Shown in pieces: positions 1-8,056 of a stretch of 17,930 nucleotides of DNA. Under the pieces are notes generated by a model. The model was not told the DNA's origin. It did not search any database and saw nothing but the letters and a program-made list of their open reading frames with translations. Every line of letters starts with the position of its first letter. The first letter of the stretch is position 1. Location: positions 1 through 17,930 of the forward strand of contig JBKHJO010000050.1 of the NCBI GenBank assembly GCA_046538105.1. The letters run 5' to 3'. The position numbers and the translations under genes were made by a program. This stretch comes from JAWLEV01 sp046538105 (GTDB taxonomy: Bacteria > Chloroflexota > Anaerolineae > UBA1429).

Positions 1-15
1 GACAAGGAGATCAGC

Positions 16-1119
16 ATGCAAATCACCGACGTCACACTGACCCCCGTATACTCCCGGCGAGAGACGGGTATCGCCTCGCCCCACGTCATCGTGCAACTGC
101 ACACCGACGAGGGGCTGGTGGGCCTGGGAGAGATGTCCGACCTGGGCCACGGCAACTATCGCTTCGATCTGGACGACCTGGAGGAGAGCATCCTCTACTT
201 TTTGGAGGGCGAGGATCCCCTGGACTATGGCCCGCTGACGCGGGCGGGCCGGGCGCGCTTTCCCAGGGGCGGTGCCCTGCGGGAGGGGATCGAGATCGCC
301 ATCTTTGACCTGGTGGGCAAGGCCAAGGGCCAATCCATCGCCGAGGTGCTGGGCGGCGGCTACCGCGACAGGATCCGCGTCTGCTATCCCATCTTTCGCA
401 TGTTCCACATGGACGAGGTGGAGGCGAACGTGGCCCGCGTGGAACGCCGCATGAACGAGGGCCAGGACATGTTCCGCCTCTACTGCGGCGGCAACGTGGA
501 GGCTGACGAGGCCTTTCTCAAGGCCGTGCGCGACCGCTGGGGCGACCGATTCGTGCTCAAGTCGCTGGATCTGAGCGGGCGGCTGCCCTGGAAAAAGAGC
601 CTGGACGTGCTGGAGAGGCTGCGACCCTATGAGCCCATTCTAGCCGAGTCCGTCTGCGATCGACGCGACCTTGAGGGACAGTACGAGGTGCGTGTGCGCA
701 CCGATCTGCCCATCAGCGAACATATCAGTTCCACCCAGCAGGCCATGGAATTCGCCCAGAATCGCTACGTGGACATCTTCAATGTGAGCCTGGCCGGGGC
801 CGGCGGCTTTACCAACGCTCTGCGCATCGCGTGCATCGCCCAGGCGGCGGGCATCTCTTGCCTGGTGGGCACCACCCAGGAACTGTCCATCGGCGTGGCG
901 GCCCAGGCCATGTTCGGCGCCGTGCTGGAGAACCTGGACTATCCCTCCGACATGACCGGTGGCCTGCTCTATGAGGACGATGTGGTGGTGGACCGGGTGG
1001 AGTACGAGGATGGTTATCTCCTGGTTCCCGAGGGCCCCGGTGTGGGCATGATCCTGGACGAGGACAAGTTGACCGCCCTGGAGCGTTCCCTGAGTTCCCT
1101 CCCCGTGGAGGCCTGGTAG
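16..1119 (+). CDS. Enolase-superfamily (mandelate racemase/muconate lactonizing-like) protein with altered active site
   Basis: A 367-residue protein with the two-domain layout of the enolase superfamily: an N-terminal capping domain (about 1-120) and a TIM barrel (about 125-345). The ATG is preceded by AAGGAG at 4-9 with 6 nt spacing. Metal-ligand candidates at the barrel strand ends are D185, E211 and E235. The second-strand Lys-x-Lys motif that carries the catalytic base in most family members reads R154-L-Y156. The position of the sixth-strand Lys or Asp, just before the GG at 263-264, appears to be Ser258. Family members abstract the alpha-proton of a carboxylate using Mg2+, but this one may use a different base, act on an unusual substrate, or have lost activity. 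It lies 31 bp upstream of an aldolase-family gene, which suggests sugar-acid catabolism. The family is secure; the substrate is unknown. Confidence 0.88.
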   Translation: MQITDVTLTPVYSRRETGIASPHVIVQLHTDEGLVGLGEMSDLGHGNYRFDLDDLEESILYFLEGEDPLDYGPLTRAGRARFPRGGALREGIEIAIFDLVGKAKGQSIAEVLGGGYRDRIRVCYPIFRMFHMDEVEANVARVERRMNEGQDMFRLYCGGNVEADEAFLKAVRDRWGDRFVLKSLDLSGRLPWKKSLDVLERLRPYEPILAESVCDRRDLEGQYEVRVRTDLPISEHISSTQQAMEFAQNRYVDIFNVSLAGAGGFTNALRIACIAQAAGISCLVGTTQELSIGVAAQAMFGAVLENLDYPSDMTGGLLYEDDVVVDRVEYEDGYLLVPEGPGVGMILDEDKLTALERSLSSLPVEAW

Positions 1120-1150
1120 TAATCGATCAGAAATCAAAAGGGAGGATACC

Positions 1151-2053
1151 ATGAAAGAAGGCTGGCGCGGGATCTTTTCTATTGCGGCAACGCCTTTTGA
1201 TGAGCGGGGCGTGCTTCTGTTCGACGAACTGGCCCAGCACGCCGACTGGATCGTGCGGGCCGGCGCCCACGGCCTGGTATGGCCCGTGGGGTACAGTGAG
1301 TTCACCCATCTGTCCCACGAGGAGCGCCTGCAGGGCACCCAGGTGGTGGTCGATGCCGCCGAGGGGCGGGTGCCCGTCATCATCGGCGTCTCGGCCCAGT
1401 GCCGACCGGAGGCCGTCTCCTACGCCGAGCGCGCCGCCGGATGTGAGGCCGACGGCGTCATCGCCATGCTGCCCCGGGGGTTCGACGCGAACAAGTACGA
1501 CCTCATCCTTGCCTACTATGAGGAGATCGCCGAGGCCGCCGGATTGCCCGTTTTCATCCAGAACCAGGGGCCACCCTGGGCGGGGCTGCCGGCGGGGACC
1601 ATCGTGCAACTCTGCCGTGACATTCCCTTGGTTGAGTACGTCAAGGAGGAGAAGCCGCCCCAGACCAACTCCTGCCAGGAGATCCTCGATATCTGTGGCG
1701 ACGACATGCGCGGCGTTTTCTCTGGCGGAGGGGGTTCCTGGCTCATCTCCGAGATGCAGCGGGGGATCAGCGGCTGCTTTCCTGGCGCCCCTGTGACCGA
1801 TATTGTCGTGCAGGTGTGGAACCTGTGGCACGACGGCGAGTGGGAGAGGGCCAGGGAATTGCACAACCGCCACGCCGCCTATATGCGCATCTGGCGGGGC
1901 ATGCCCACCGGTGCCCGCAAGCAGATCCTGGTTCGTCGGGGGGTGATCAGCACGGCCTTTGTGCGCAACGCGGGCATCGCCGAACTGGACGCCATCGATT
2001 CTCAGGAACTCGATTACGCCCTGGCGTTGCTGGCACCCGACTTTACCGTCTGA
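1151..2053 (+). CDS. DapA/N-acetylneuraminate lyase-family aldolase or dehydratase
   Basis: A 300-residue TIM-barrel protein of the dihydrodipicolinate synthase/N-acetylneuraminate lyase superfamily, about the normal length. GGAGG at 1141-1145 sits 5 nt before the ATG. The Schiff-base lysine is probably K165 in the segment VEYVKEE. Two other signatures are altered: the usual GTTGE loop reads GYSEF (47-51), and the usual YN pair of the catalytic tyrosine reads Q137-N138. True dihydrodipicolinate synthase activity is therefore unlikely. Relatives include 2-keto-3-deoxy-sugar-acid aldolases and 5-dehydro-4-deoxyglucarate dehydratase, which act on the products of enolase-superfamily sugar-acid dehydratases. 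Both flanking genes are enolase-superfamily, so a role in sugar-acid breakdown is inferred. It is probably cotranscribed with the gene ending at 1119. Confidence 0.87.
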   Translation: MKEGWRGIFSIAATPFDERGVLLFDELAQHADWIVRAGAHGLVWPVGYSEFTHLSHEERLQGTQVVVDAAEGRVPVIIGVSAQCRPEAVSYAERAAGCEADGVIAMLPRGFDANKYDLILAYYEEIAEAAGLPVFIQNQGPPWAGLPAGTIVQLCRDIPLVEYVKEEKPPQTNSCQEILDICGDDMRGVFSGGGGSWLISEMQRGISGCFPGAPVTDIVVQVWNLWHDGEWERARELHNRHAAYMRIWRGMPTGARKQILVRRGVISTAFVRNAGIAELDAIDSQELDYALALLAPDFTV

Positions 2054-2056
2054 AAG

Positions 2057-2094
2057 AGGGGCCATGGTTCACTGCAAGGTGGCCCATGGTCCTT
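2057..2094 (+). terminator. Hairpin after the aldolase-family gene, probable terminator
   Basis: GGGCCATGG (2059-2067) can pair with CCATGGTCC (2084-2092) over nine positions, one of them a G-U pair, with a 16-nt loop. The stem can extend slightly on the outside (2057-2058 with 2093-2094). It begins 5 nt after the stop codon and is followed by the pyrimidine-rich TTTCCTCTCTTC. The T-run is imperfect, so termination may be partial. A new promoter follows at 2125. Confidence 0.5.
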
Positions 2095-2124
2095 TCCTCT
2101 CTTCTGTCACAGGCATTCCTGTAC

Positions 2125-2153
2125 TTGATTTCTCCCTTCCAACCTCGTATGCT
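2125..2153 (+). promoter_or_regulatory. Sigma-70-like promoter for the second enolase-superfamily gene
   Basis: TTGATT (2125-2130), a 17-nt spacer and TATGCT (2148-2153) predict transcription from about 2160. The upstream in-frame start codons at 1959 and 2163 would then lie before or at the transcript start. This supports translation from ATG 2193, which has AAAGGAG at 2178-2184 with 8 nt spacing. Confidence 0.6.
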
Positions 2154-2192
2154 GAGGTCAACATGTCACATTTAGGCAAAGGAGAATCGATC

Positions 2193-3275
2193 ATGGAGAT
2201 CACCGGAGTAAAGGTTCATCATATAGAGTGGGAGAGGGGGCCTTACCACTGGCGCGATGGCATCATGCCCAACGATCCCACAGGACGGACCGGTCTGCTG
2301 CGCATCATGACTGATGGGGGCATTGAGGGGCTTTCGCCCTATCATGGGGGCGCGAACCTTGAGGAGATCAAGTGGCAACTTGTGGGCGCCGATCCCTTGA
2401 ATATAGAGCGCATATGGCAGAATTTCTGGCGCAATCTACGCACCTCGCGCCTGGGCAGTGCCATCGGGGCCGTGGACGTGGCCCTTTGGGATCTGTATGG
2501 CAAGGTGTGCGATCTGCCCGTCTACAAATTGCTGGGAGGCATGCGCGACCGTATTCCGGCCTATGCCAGTACGGTGACATTGGACTCTATGGAGGAGTTC
2601 ATGGAACTGGCCGATGATGTCCTGGAAAAGGGATACAGGGCCATCAAACTTCACGCCTGGGGGCGGCTGGAGGAGGACGCCGCCCTGTGCAAGGCCCTCC
2701 GGGAAAAGGTGGGGGACGACATCGCTCTCATGTACGACGCCTCCAGCATGTTCAACCTGTACGAGGAGGCCCTCTGGTTCGGACGCCAGCTGGAGGAGGC
2801 GGATTATTTCTGGTATGAGGAACCCATGGATCACTTTAATATCACCGCCCTGGCGCGACTGGCCGAGGCGTTGGATATTCCTCTGGCTACGGCAGAGGCC
2901 ACCCACGGCGGCCCCTGGGATGCCCTGACACACATCCGCAATGGGGCGGCGGATATCATCCTCAGCGGGCCCCTGGACGAATACAAGGGCGGATTCACCG
3001 GCGTCATGAAGACGGCTCACATCTGCGAGGGTTTTGGCATGATGTGCGCCATGCACGGCAGTTCCATCGCCTCCCTGCATGCCGCCTGTGCCATCTATAA
3101 CACAAAGTATTTTGAACGCCTGGTCCCTGCCACTTACTATACCCCGCCTGGAATCAGGACGGCGGCCACGGAAATAGACGATGAGGGGTATGCGCAGCCG
3201 TGGGATGATCCCGGCCTAGGACTGCGGATCGATTGGAACTGGGTCGAAGAACATACGGTGGGTGTCGAGGAGTAG
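2193..3275 (+). CDS. Enolase-superfamily sugar-acid dehydratase (mandelate racemase subgroup)
   Basis: A 360-residue protein carrying a full mandelate-racemase-subgroup active site. K152-L-H154 forms the second-strand Lys-x-His motif. Mg2+ ligands are D182 (MYDAS), E209 (WYEEP) and E235 (ATAEA). A His-Asp dyad is provided by D262 before the GG at 266-267 and by H288 (CAMHGS). In this subgroup such sites usually dehydrate sugar acids to 2-keto-3-deoxy products. The reading frame is open back to 1959, but ATG 2193 is chosen because AAAGGAG lies 8 nt upstream and the protein then begins with the usual MEITGVKV strand. It has its own promoter at 2125-2153. The adjacent aldolase-family gene could act on its product. 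The exact substrate (galactonate, gluconate, fuconate or another) cannot be read from the sequence. Confidence 0.9.
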   Translation: MEITGVKVHHIEWERGPYHWRDGIMPNDPTGRTGLLRIMTDGGIEGLSPYHGGANLEEIKWQLVGADPLNIERIWQNFWRNLRTSRLGSAIGAVDVALWDLYGKVCDLPVYKLLGGMRDRIPAYASTVTLDSMEEFMELADDVLEKGYRAIKLHAWGRLEEDAALCKALREKVGDDIALMYDASSMFNLYEEALWFGRQLEEADYFWYEEPMDHFNITALARLAEALDIPLATAEATHGGPWDALTHIRNGAADIILSGPLDEYKGGFTGVMKTAHICEGFGMMCAMHGSSIASLHAACAIYNTKYFERLVPATYYTPPGIRTAATEIDDEGYAQPWDDPGLGLRIDWNWVEEHTVGVEE

Positions 3276-3341
3276 CACACACCCCGGATTCCCGTCGCAT
3301 GATCAACCACGTTGGATCTGCGCGATCGAGAGAGTATGTAC

Positions 3342-3382
3342 GATGAAACGGACGTCCTATTTCAACAGACGTCCGTTTCATC
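3342..3382. repeat. Perfect 15-bp inverted repeat between operons
   Basis: GATGAAACGGACGTC (3342-3356) is exactly complementary to GACGTCCGTTTCATC (3368-3382), with an 11-nt loop. It starts 66 nt after the dehydratase stop and ends 16 nt before the -35 of the next operon. No T-run follows on either strand, so it is not a canonical intrinsic terminator. It may be a factor-dependent or bidirectional stop, or a protein-binding site. Confidence 0.7.
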
Positions 3383-3398
3383 ATGTCTTGGCGTGACT

Positions 3399-3426
3399 TT
3401 GAAGTAGGGACAAAGACGCGTATAAT
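3399..3426 (+). promoter_or_regulatory. Promoter of the udg-rnj-ftsK-glcD-rsmG operon
   Basis: TTGAAG (3399-3404), a 16-nt spacer and a perfect TATAAT (3421-3426) predict a transcript start near 3433, about 66 nt before the first start codon at 3499. No other promoter of this quality was seen before the later genes of the block. Confidence 0.65.
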
Positions 3427-3498
3427 TAATGAGGAAAGTCAAGAAAGCGCATATTTGAGTTTCAAAGTGAGGGATTCGTACCATGTGGGGGGGCTGAG

Positions 3499-4104
3499 AT
3501 GCAGGAGCTGGAACAGATCTGCGAACAGATTCGGCAATGCAAAAAGTGTCCTTTGGCAGAGGGCCGTACCCATGCCGTGCCGGGAGCGGGACCGGCGGAT
3601 GCCGATCTCATGTTTATCGGAGAGGCTCCTGGCTTTCATGAGGACCGGCAGGGTCTACCTTTTGTTGGTGCGGCGGGAGAATTTTTGAACGAACTCCTTG
3701 CATCCATCGACCTTTCTCGGGAGGATGTATACATAACCAACGTTATCAAGTGCCGTCCGCCGGGAAACCGCGATCCCGAGGACGATGAAATAGCAGCCTG
3801 TCGGCCATATCTGGATAAGCAGATCGAGATCATCAAGCCCAAGATGATCGTTACCCTGGGCCGCTTTTCCATGCAGTTGGCCTTCTCCGATGTGACCATC
3901 ACCCGCGTTCATGGGACGCCCAAGCGCGTGGGCGATATCCTGTACTATCCCATGTTCCATCCCGCTGCTGCATTGCATCAACCACGGTATCGATCCCTGA
4001 TCGAGGAGGATATCCAAAGGATACCCGAGATTCTCGATGATGGGGAATCTTTCACTATTGAAGAAGAACCCTCAGAAAAACCAAAACAGTTAGGATTATT
4101 CTAA
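3499..4104 (+). CDS. udg: Uracil-DNA glycosylase, family 4 (iron-sulfur)
   Basis: A 201-residue protein that removes uracil from DNA to start base-excision repair. The four cysteines expected to hold the [4Fe-4S] cluster are C14 and C17 (CKKC), C85 (NVIKCRPP) and C101. The active-site motif GEAPG is at 41-45, followed by the E48-D49 pair. The second uracil-binding motif HPAAAL is at 154-159. Length and motif order match family-4 enzymes; the last 25 residues are an acidic tail ending in KQLGLF. The G-rich stretch at 3486-3493 is the likely ribosome site. The stop codon overlaps the RNase J start by one base (TAATG), implying translational coupling. Confidence 0.95.
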   Translation: MQELEQICEQIRQCKKCPLAEGRTHAVPGAGPADADLMFIGEAPGFHEDRQGLPFVGAAGEFLNELLASIDLSREDVYITNVIKCRPPGNRDPEDDEIAACRPYLDKQIEIIKPKMIVTLGRFSMQLAFSDVTITRVHGTPKRVGDILYYPMFHPAAALHQPRYRSLIEEDIQRIPEILDDGESFTIEEEPSEKPKQLGLF

Positions 4105-5762
4105 TGTTTAACGAAACACTATCCGAAGGGAAACTACGTCTGACCCCCCTGGGGGGATTGGGCGAAATTGGACGCAACATGCTCGTCCTCGAATATGGGG
4201 AGAGCATCGTCATCATCGACGCGGGATTCATGTTCCCAGAGGTCGATATGCTGGGTATCGACATGGTCATACCCGATCTGAGCTATGTGTTTGAGCGGGC
4301 GGACCGCGTCGAGGCCGTGATCATTACCCATGGCCATCTGGATCATATCGGGGCTCTGCCCTATCTTATGGAAAAGGTCGATGCCCCTATCTATGCCACA
4401 CGGCTGACGAAAGGACTGATCGAAGTCAAGATGTACGAGAGCCATATTCAAAGGGCCGATATACGCATCATTGAGGCCGGTGATACCCTCAACATCTCCC
4501 CTTTTGATTTCGAATTCTTTCACGTGAACCACAGCATCCCCGATGGCGTCGGTATGGGCATCGAAACGCCTGTGGGGTTGCTGGTGCATTCAGGAGACTT
4601 TAAGATCGATTCCACCCCGGTATATGATCGTCCCACCGATCTGGGCAAGCTGGCAGAGTTGGGGGAGCGGGGGGTGCTCCTCTTTCTCTCAGACAGCACA
4701 AACTCCGAGACCCCCGGCTACACGCCATCGGAACAGGCCCTGGGTGAGACCATCACCCGCCTTTTCGACCAGGCCAAGGGCCGTGTGCTCCTGACCACCT
4801 TTGCCTCCAACATCTCGCGCATACAGCAGGTCATGGACATCTCCCAGGAATATGGGCGGCGTATTGCCGTGGTAGGCCGAAGCATGCGGGAGAACGTGAG
4901 TATCTCCCGTGAAATGGGATACCTCAATGTGCCCGACGAGGCGCTCATCAACCTGAATCAGATCGACGACGTCCCCGATCACAGGTTGACCCTCATCTGC
5001 ACGGGCAGCCAGGGAGAGCCCACCTCGGCTTTGGTGCGCATGGGGCAGAGGCGCTATCACTCTCTAAGCATCGTCCCCGGGGATACCATCATCGTCTCTG
5101 CAAGCGCCATTCCCGGCAACGAAGAACTCATCAATCGCACGCACGATAACCTTTTCCGCCTGGGCGCCGACGTCTATTATGATGAGATATTGGACGTCCA
5201 CGTCTCGGGACACGCCAGCCAGGAAGAGCAAAGGTTGGTGCTGAGCCTCGTGCGCCCCGAATATTTCGTGCCCATCCACGGCGAGTATCGCCACCTTGTA
5301 TTGCATGGCAAACTTGCGAAGCAGTGTGGCGTGGCGCCGGAAAACGTTCTGATCGCCGAGACGGGAGATGTGCTGGAGATCACTCCCTCTCGAGTGGAAT
5401 TGATCAAGGATATCCATGACCGTGATATCTTTGTGGACGGACGCAGCGTGGGCGATATCGGACCCGATGTCATCGAGGAGCGACAGGCCCTGGCACGTAA
5501 CGGTTTCCTCGTGGCCACCGTGATGGTGGACAAGTATACCGGCGGCATGCTGGGCGAACCGGCCATCATCACGCGAGGCTTTCTCAAGGAGAGCGAGTCG
5601 AAAGAGACCCTGGAGAGGATAAGAAAAGAGATTGAGGAGGCCGTCGAGGGCGGGGGCACGCGCGCGGAGATGGAGCGAAACGTGCGGGGTCGCGTGCAGA
5701 GTTATATGTCAACAACCCTCGGTCGACGGCCCATCGTCATCGCTGAGGTCAAAAAGGTCTAG
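4104..5762 (+). CDS. rnj: Ribonuclease J
   Basis: A 552-residue metallo-beta-lactamase/beta-CASP ribonuclease, the usual length for RNase J, which combines endonuclease and 5'-3' exonuclease activities in mRNA decay and rRNA maturation. The zinc-binding signature HGHLDH is at 76-81. Further landmarks are VNHSIPD (141-147), HSGDFK (162-167, with D165), SDSTN (196-200), CTGSQGEP and HVSGHAS in the beta-CASP and return-lactamase parts, and HGEYRHL near residue 395. The last ~100 residues form the C-terminal domain. Translation starts inside the udg stop codon. RNase J in place of RNase E-type decay is typical of Firmicutes, Actinobacteria, Chloroflexota and Cyanobacteria. Codons 138-143 contain a parS-like 16-mer (see findings). 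Confidence 0.96.
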   Translation: MFNETLSEGKLRLTPLGGLGEIGRNMLVLEYGESIVIIDAGFMFPEVDMLGIDMVIPDLSYVFERADRVEAVIITHGHLDHIGALPYLMEKVDAPIYATRLTKGLIEVKMYESHIQRADIRIIEAGDTLNISPFDFEFFHVNHSIPDGVGMGIETPVGLLVHSGDFKIDSTPVYDRPTDLGKLAELGERGVLLFLSDSTNSETPGYTPSEQALGETITRLFDQAKGRVLLTTFASNISRIQQVMDISQEYGRRIAVVGRSMRENVSISREMGYLNVPDEALINLNQIDDVPDHRLTLICTGSQGEPTSALVRMGQRRYHSLSIVPGDTIIVSASAIPGNEELINRTHDNLFRLGADVYYDEILDVHVSGHASQEEQRLVLSLVRPEYFVPIHGEYRHLVLHGKLAKQCGVAPENVLIAETGDVLEITPSRVELIKDIHDRDIFVDGRSVGDIGPDVIEERQALARNGFLVATVMVDKYTGGMLGEPAIITRGFLKESESKETLERIRKEIEEAVEGGGTRAEMERNVRGRVQSYMSTTLGRRPIVIAEVKKV

Positions 5763-5836
5763 CGATCCCCTTCTCTGTACCACCTGAGGGAGGATGTTCC
5801 TCCAAGTCGGTATTGCCATCGGGAAGAACCTTTGCC

Positions 5837-8056
5837 ATGACCAGGCGCAAGCATAAGAACGGAACCCGGCTCACGGCCACCCAGACGCACTGGATTGTGG
5901 GTTTATGTCTTTTGGCCCTGTCTAGCCTCACCATTTTAGGGTTTTTTGCTCAGGAAAAGGGGCTCCTGGTTGGCCTGTGGCTGGGGGGGCTTTATACTAT
6001 CTTTGGGCATGGGGCCTATTTAATCCCCCTGTTTATGGGTTTTTGTGGGCTATGGGTCCTGCTGGTGAGGCCTGACAAATCTCTGCCTTTTCCATGGCCC
6101 CGTGTTGCGGGGGCTATTCTCTGTTTTGTCTGCGGGCTTGGGCTGATCCATCTTCTCCTTCGAGAGCCAGAGCGGGCCCTCATCGTGCGGCGAGGGGGGG
6201 GCTATGTGGGATATGGCATAAGCAGGGGATTGACCCTCGCCCTGGGAAAGCCTGGCGCGGTCATCGTGCTCATCACCGCCATCGGCGCCGGGCTCATCGC
6301 GGCGATGGAGATATCCCTGGACGAACTTGTTCGAGATTCCGGGAATCTGATCCAGAGCGCGTCCGCCTGGTTGGAACGCCGCCGGGCATCGAGGGCCCAG
6401 ACTTTGTCCGGCCAGCACGAGCAAGAGATCTCCAAGACGTCCGAGCCTCCTGCTGAGCGACGGGAGACGGGGACCCCCTCGCCACAGAAAGTGGCATCCT
6501 CACCCCCACCACCCCCTGCCGAACCAGCGATCATCCCCGTGGAGGACAGGGTCTTTCGTCGCTGGGAACTGCCCGACATGGATACGATATTCGTCGAGCA
6601 GGATGAGGAGCGTATAGATGTCGCGGATATCCGAAAAAAGACGCGCATCATAGAAAAGACGCTGCAGAGCTTTGGCGTGCCCGTATCGGTCGTGGAGGTG
6701 AATCCCGGCCCCGTAGTTACCCAGTTCGGGTTGGCCCCTGGATATCTCGAGCGTCGGGGACGCGACGGCGAGATGCGCCAGGTAAAGGTCAAGGTGAATC
6801 ACATCTCCCGGCTGGCCGACGACCTCGCCCTGGCGCTGGCGGCTTCCCCCGTGCGCGTGGAGGCCCCGGTACCGGGCAAGGCCGTCGTGGGCCTAGAAGT
6901 GCCCAACCGGGAGCCGGCCCTTGTCGACCTGTTGAGCGTTTTGGGCTCGGACGCCTTTCGCGAGATCGCCTCCTCCCATCTGGCCATCGGACTGGGCCGC
7001 GACGTGTCGGGCACTCCCGTGGTGGATGACATCGGCACCCTGCCCCACCTCCTCATCGCTGGCGCGACGGGATCGGGCAAGAGCGTGTGTATCAACGCCA
7101 TGATCGCCTGCCTGTTGAGCCGTAACACGCCCGCCGATCTGAGGCTCCTCATGATCGATCCCAAGCGTGTGGAGCTTTCCAGATATGGCGGAATCCCCCA
7201 TCTTTTGGCTCCCCCGATCACCGACGTGGATGAGGTGGTGGGCGTGCTGGAGTGGATAACCCAGGAGATGGATCGACGCTACAAGACCTTTGCGCGCCTG
7301 GGGGCGCGCAATATCGAGACATACAACGCCTTGGCTGGGGAGAGGGGGATGCGTCGCCTACCCTTTATCGTGACCTTTATCGACGAACTGGCCGATCTCA
7401 TGTTGGTGGCCTCGGAGCAGGTAGAGCGCGCCATCTGCCGCATCGCCCAGATGGCCCGTGCCACGGGCATCCATCTGGTCATTGCCACCCAGCGCCCCTC
7501 GGTAGACGTGGTGACGGGCACGATAAAGGCCAACTTTCCCGCCCGTATAAGTTTTGCCGTCTCCTCCCTCACTGACTCTCGCGTCGTCCTGGATAGACCG
7601 GGAGCAGAGACGCTTCTGGGTGCCGGAGATGGGCTGTATATGGCGCCCGATACCTCCAAACTCGTGCGCATGCAGGGCTGCTATGTCTCCGATGAGGAGA
7701 TCTCGCGGCTGGTGCGCTTTTGGAAACAGCAGGCTGCCAGGAGGACGGCGCGACAGGCCGCCTCCCGTCCCACTCGCCCCGGCGATACGGAGCAGGAGGC
7801 CCTCTGGCCCTCCGTGGAGGAGCGCGAGGAAGAGGAGCCGGGGGATCCGCTGCTGGAGCGGGCCATGGCCTTTGTCGCCGATAAAGAGCGCGCGTCCCTG
7901 ACCATGCTGCAAAAGGAATTCCACATCGGCTATACCCGTGCCGGGCGCATCATGGACGCCATGGAGGAGCGGGGTGTCGTGGGGCCGCCCACGGGGACGA
8001 GCAAAGCGCGTCGGGTACTCACACAATTCACCAAGCGTCAAGGAGCCCATGACTGA
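5837..8056 (+). CDS. ftsK: DNA translocase FtsK/SpoIIIE
   Basis: A 739-residue septal DNA pump that moves chromosome ends across the division site. Four hydrophobic segments lie in residues ~15-165, followed by a proline- and charge-rich linker (~180-240). The motor follows: Walker A GATGSGKS near 409, the IDPKRVELSRYGG segment, Walker B FIDELAD near 513, and the ATQRPSVDVVTG region. The last ~70 residues (from DPLLERAM) are the winged-helix gamma domain that reads orienting sequences. ATG 5837 has GGAAG 10 nt upstream. An in-frame TTG at 5813 is possible but has no well-placed ribosome site. A hairpin (GGAGG 5789-5793 with CCTCC 5799-5803) lies in the 74-nt gap after rnj. Confidence 0.94.
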   Translation: MTRRKHKNGTRLTATQTHWIVGLCLLALSSLTILGFFAQEKGLLVGLWLGGLYTIFGHGAYLIPLFMGFCGLWVLLVRPDKSLPFPWPRVAGAILCFVCGLGLIHLLLREPERALIVRRGGGYVGYGISRGLTLALGKPGAVIVLITAIGAGLIAAMEISLDELVRDSGNLIQSASAWLERRRASRAQTLSGQHEQEISKTSEPPAERRETGTPSPQKVASSPPPPPAEPAIIPVEDRVFRRWELPDMDTIFVEQDEERIDVADIRKKTRIIEKTLQSFGVPVSVVEVNPGPVVTQFGLAPGYLERRGRDGEMRQVKVKVNHISRLADDLALALAASPVRVEAPVPGKAVVGLEVPNREPALVDLLSVLGSDAFREIASSHLAIGLGRDVSGTPVVDDIGTLPHLLIAGATGSGKSVCINAMIACLLSRNTPADLRLLMIDPKRVELSRYGGIPHLLAPPITDVDEVVGVLEWITQEMDRRYKTFARLGARNIETYNALAGERGMRRLPFIVTFIDELADLMLVASEQVERAICRIAQMARATGIHLVIATQRPSVDVVTGTIKANFPARISFAVSSLTDSRVVLDRPGAETLLGAGDGLYMAPDTSKLVRMQGCYVSDEEISRLVRFWKQQAARRTARQAASRPTRPGDTEQEALWPSVEEREEEEPGDPLLERAMAFVADKERASLTMLQKEFHIGYTRAGRIMDAMEERGVVGPPTGTSKARRVLTQFTKRQGAHD

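Noticed and set aside
1959..2192. N-terminal extension of the second enolase-superfamily gene
   Set aside because: It overlaps the upstream gene and contains the promoter and terminator-like hairpin; ATG 2193 has a strong ribosome site and gives the family's usual N-terminus.
5794..5856. 20-codon open frame before ftsK, directly after GGGAGG
   Set aside because: The Shine-Dalgarno sequence abuts the ATG with no spacing and forms a hairpin with CCTCC at 5799-5803; there is no sign of conservation.
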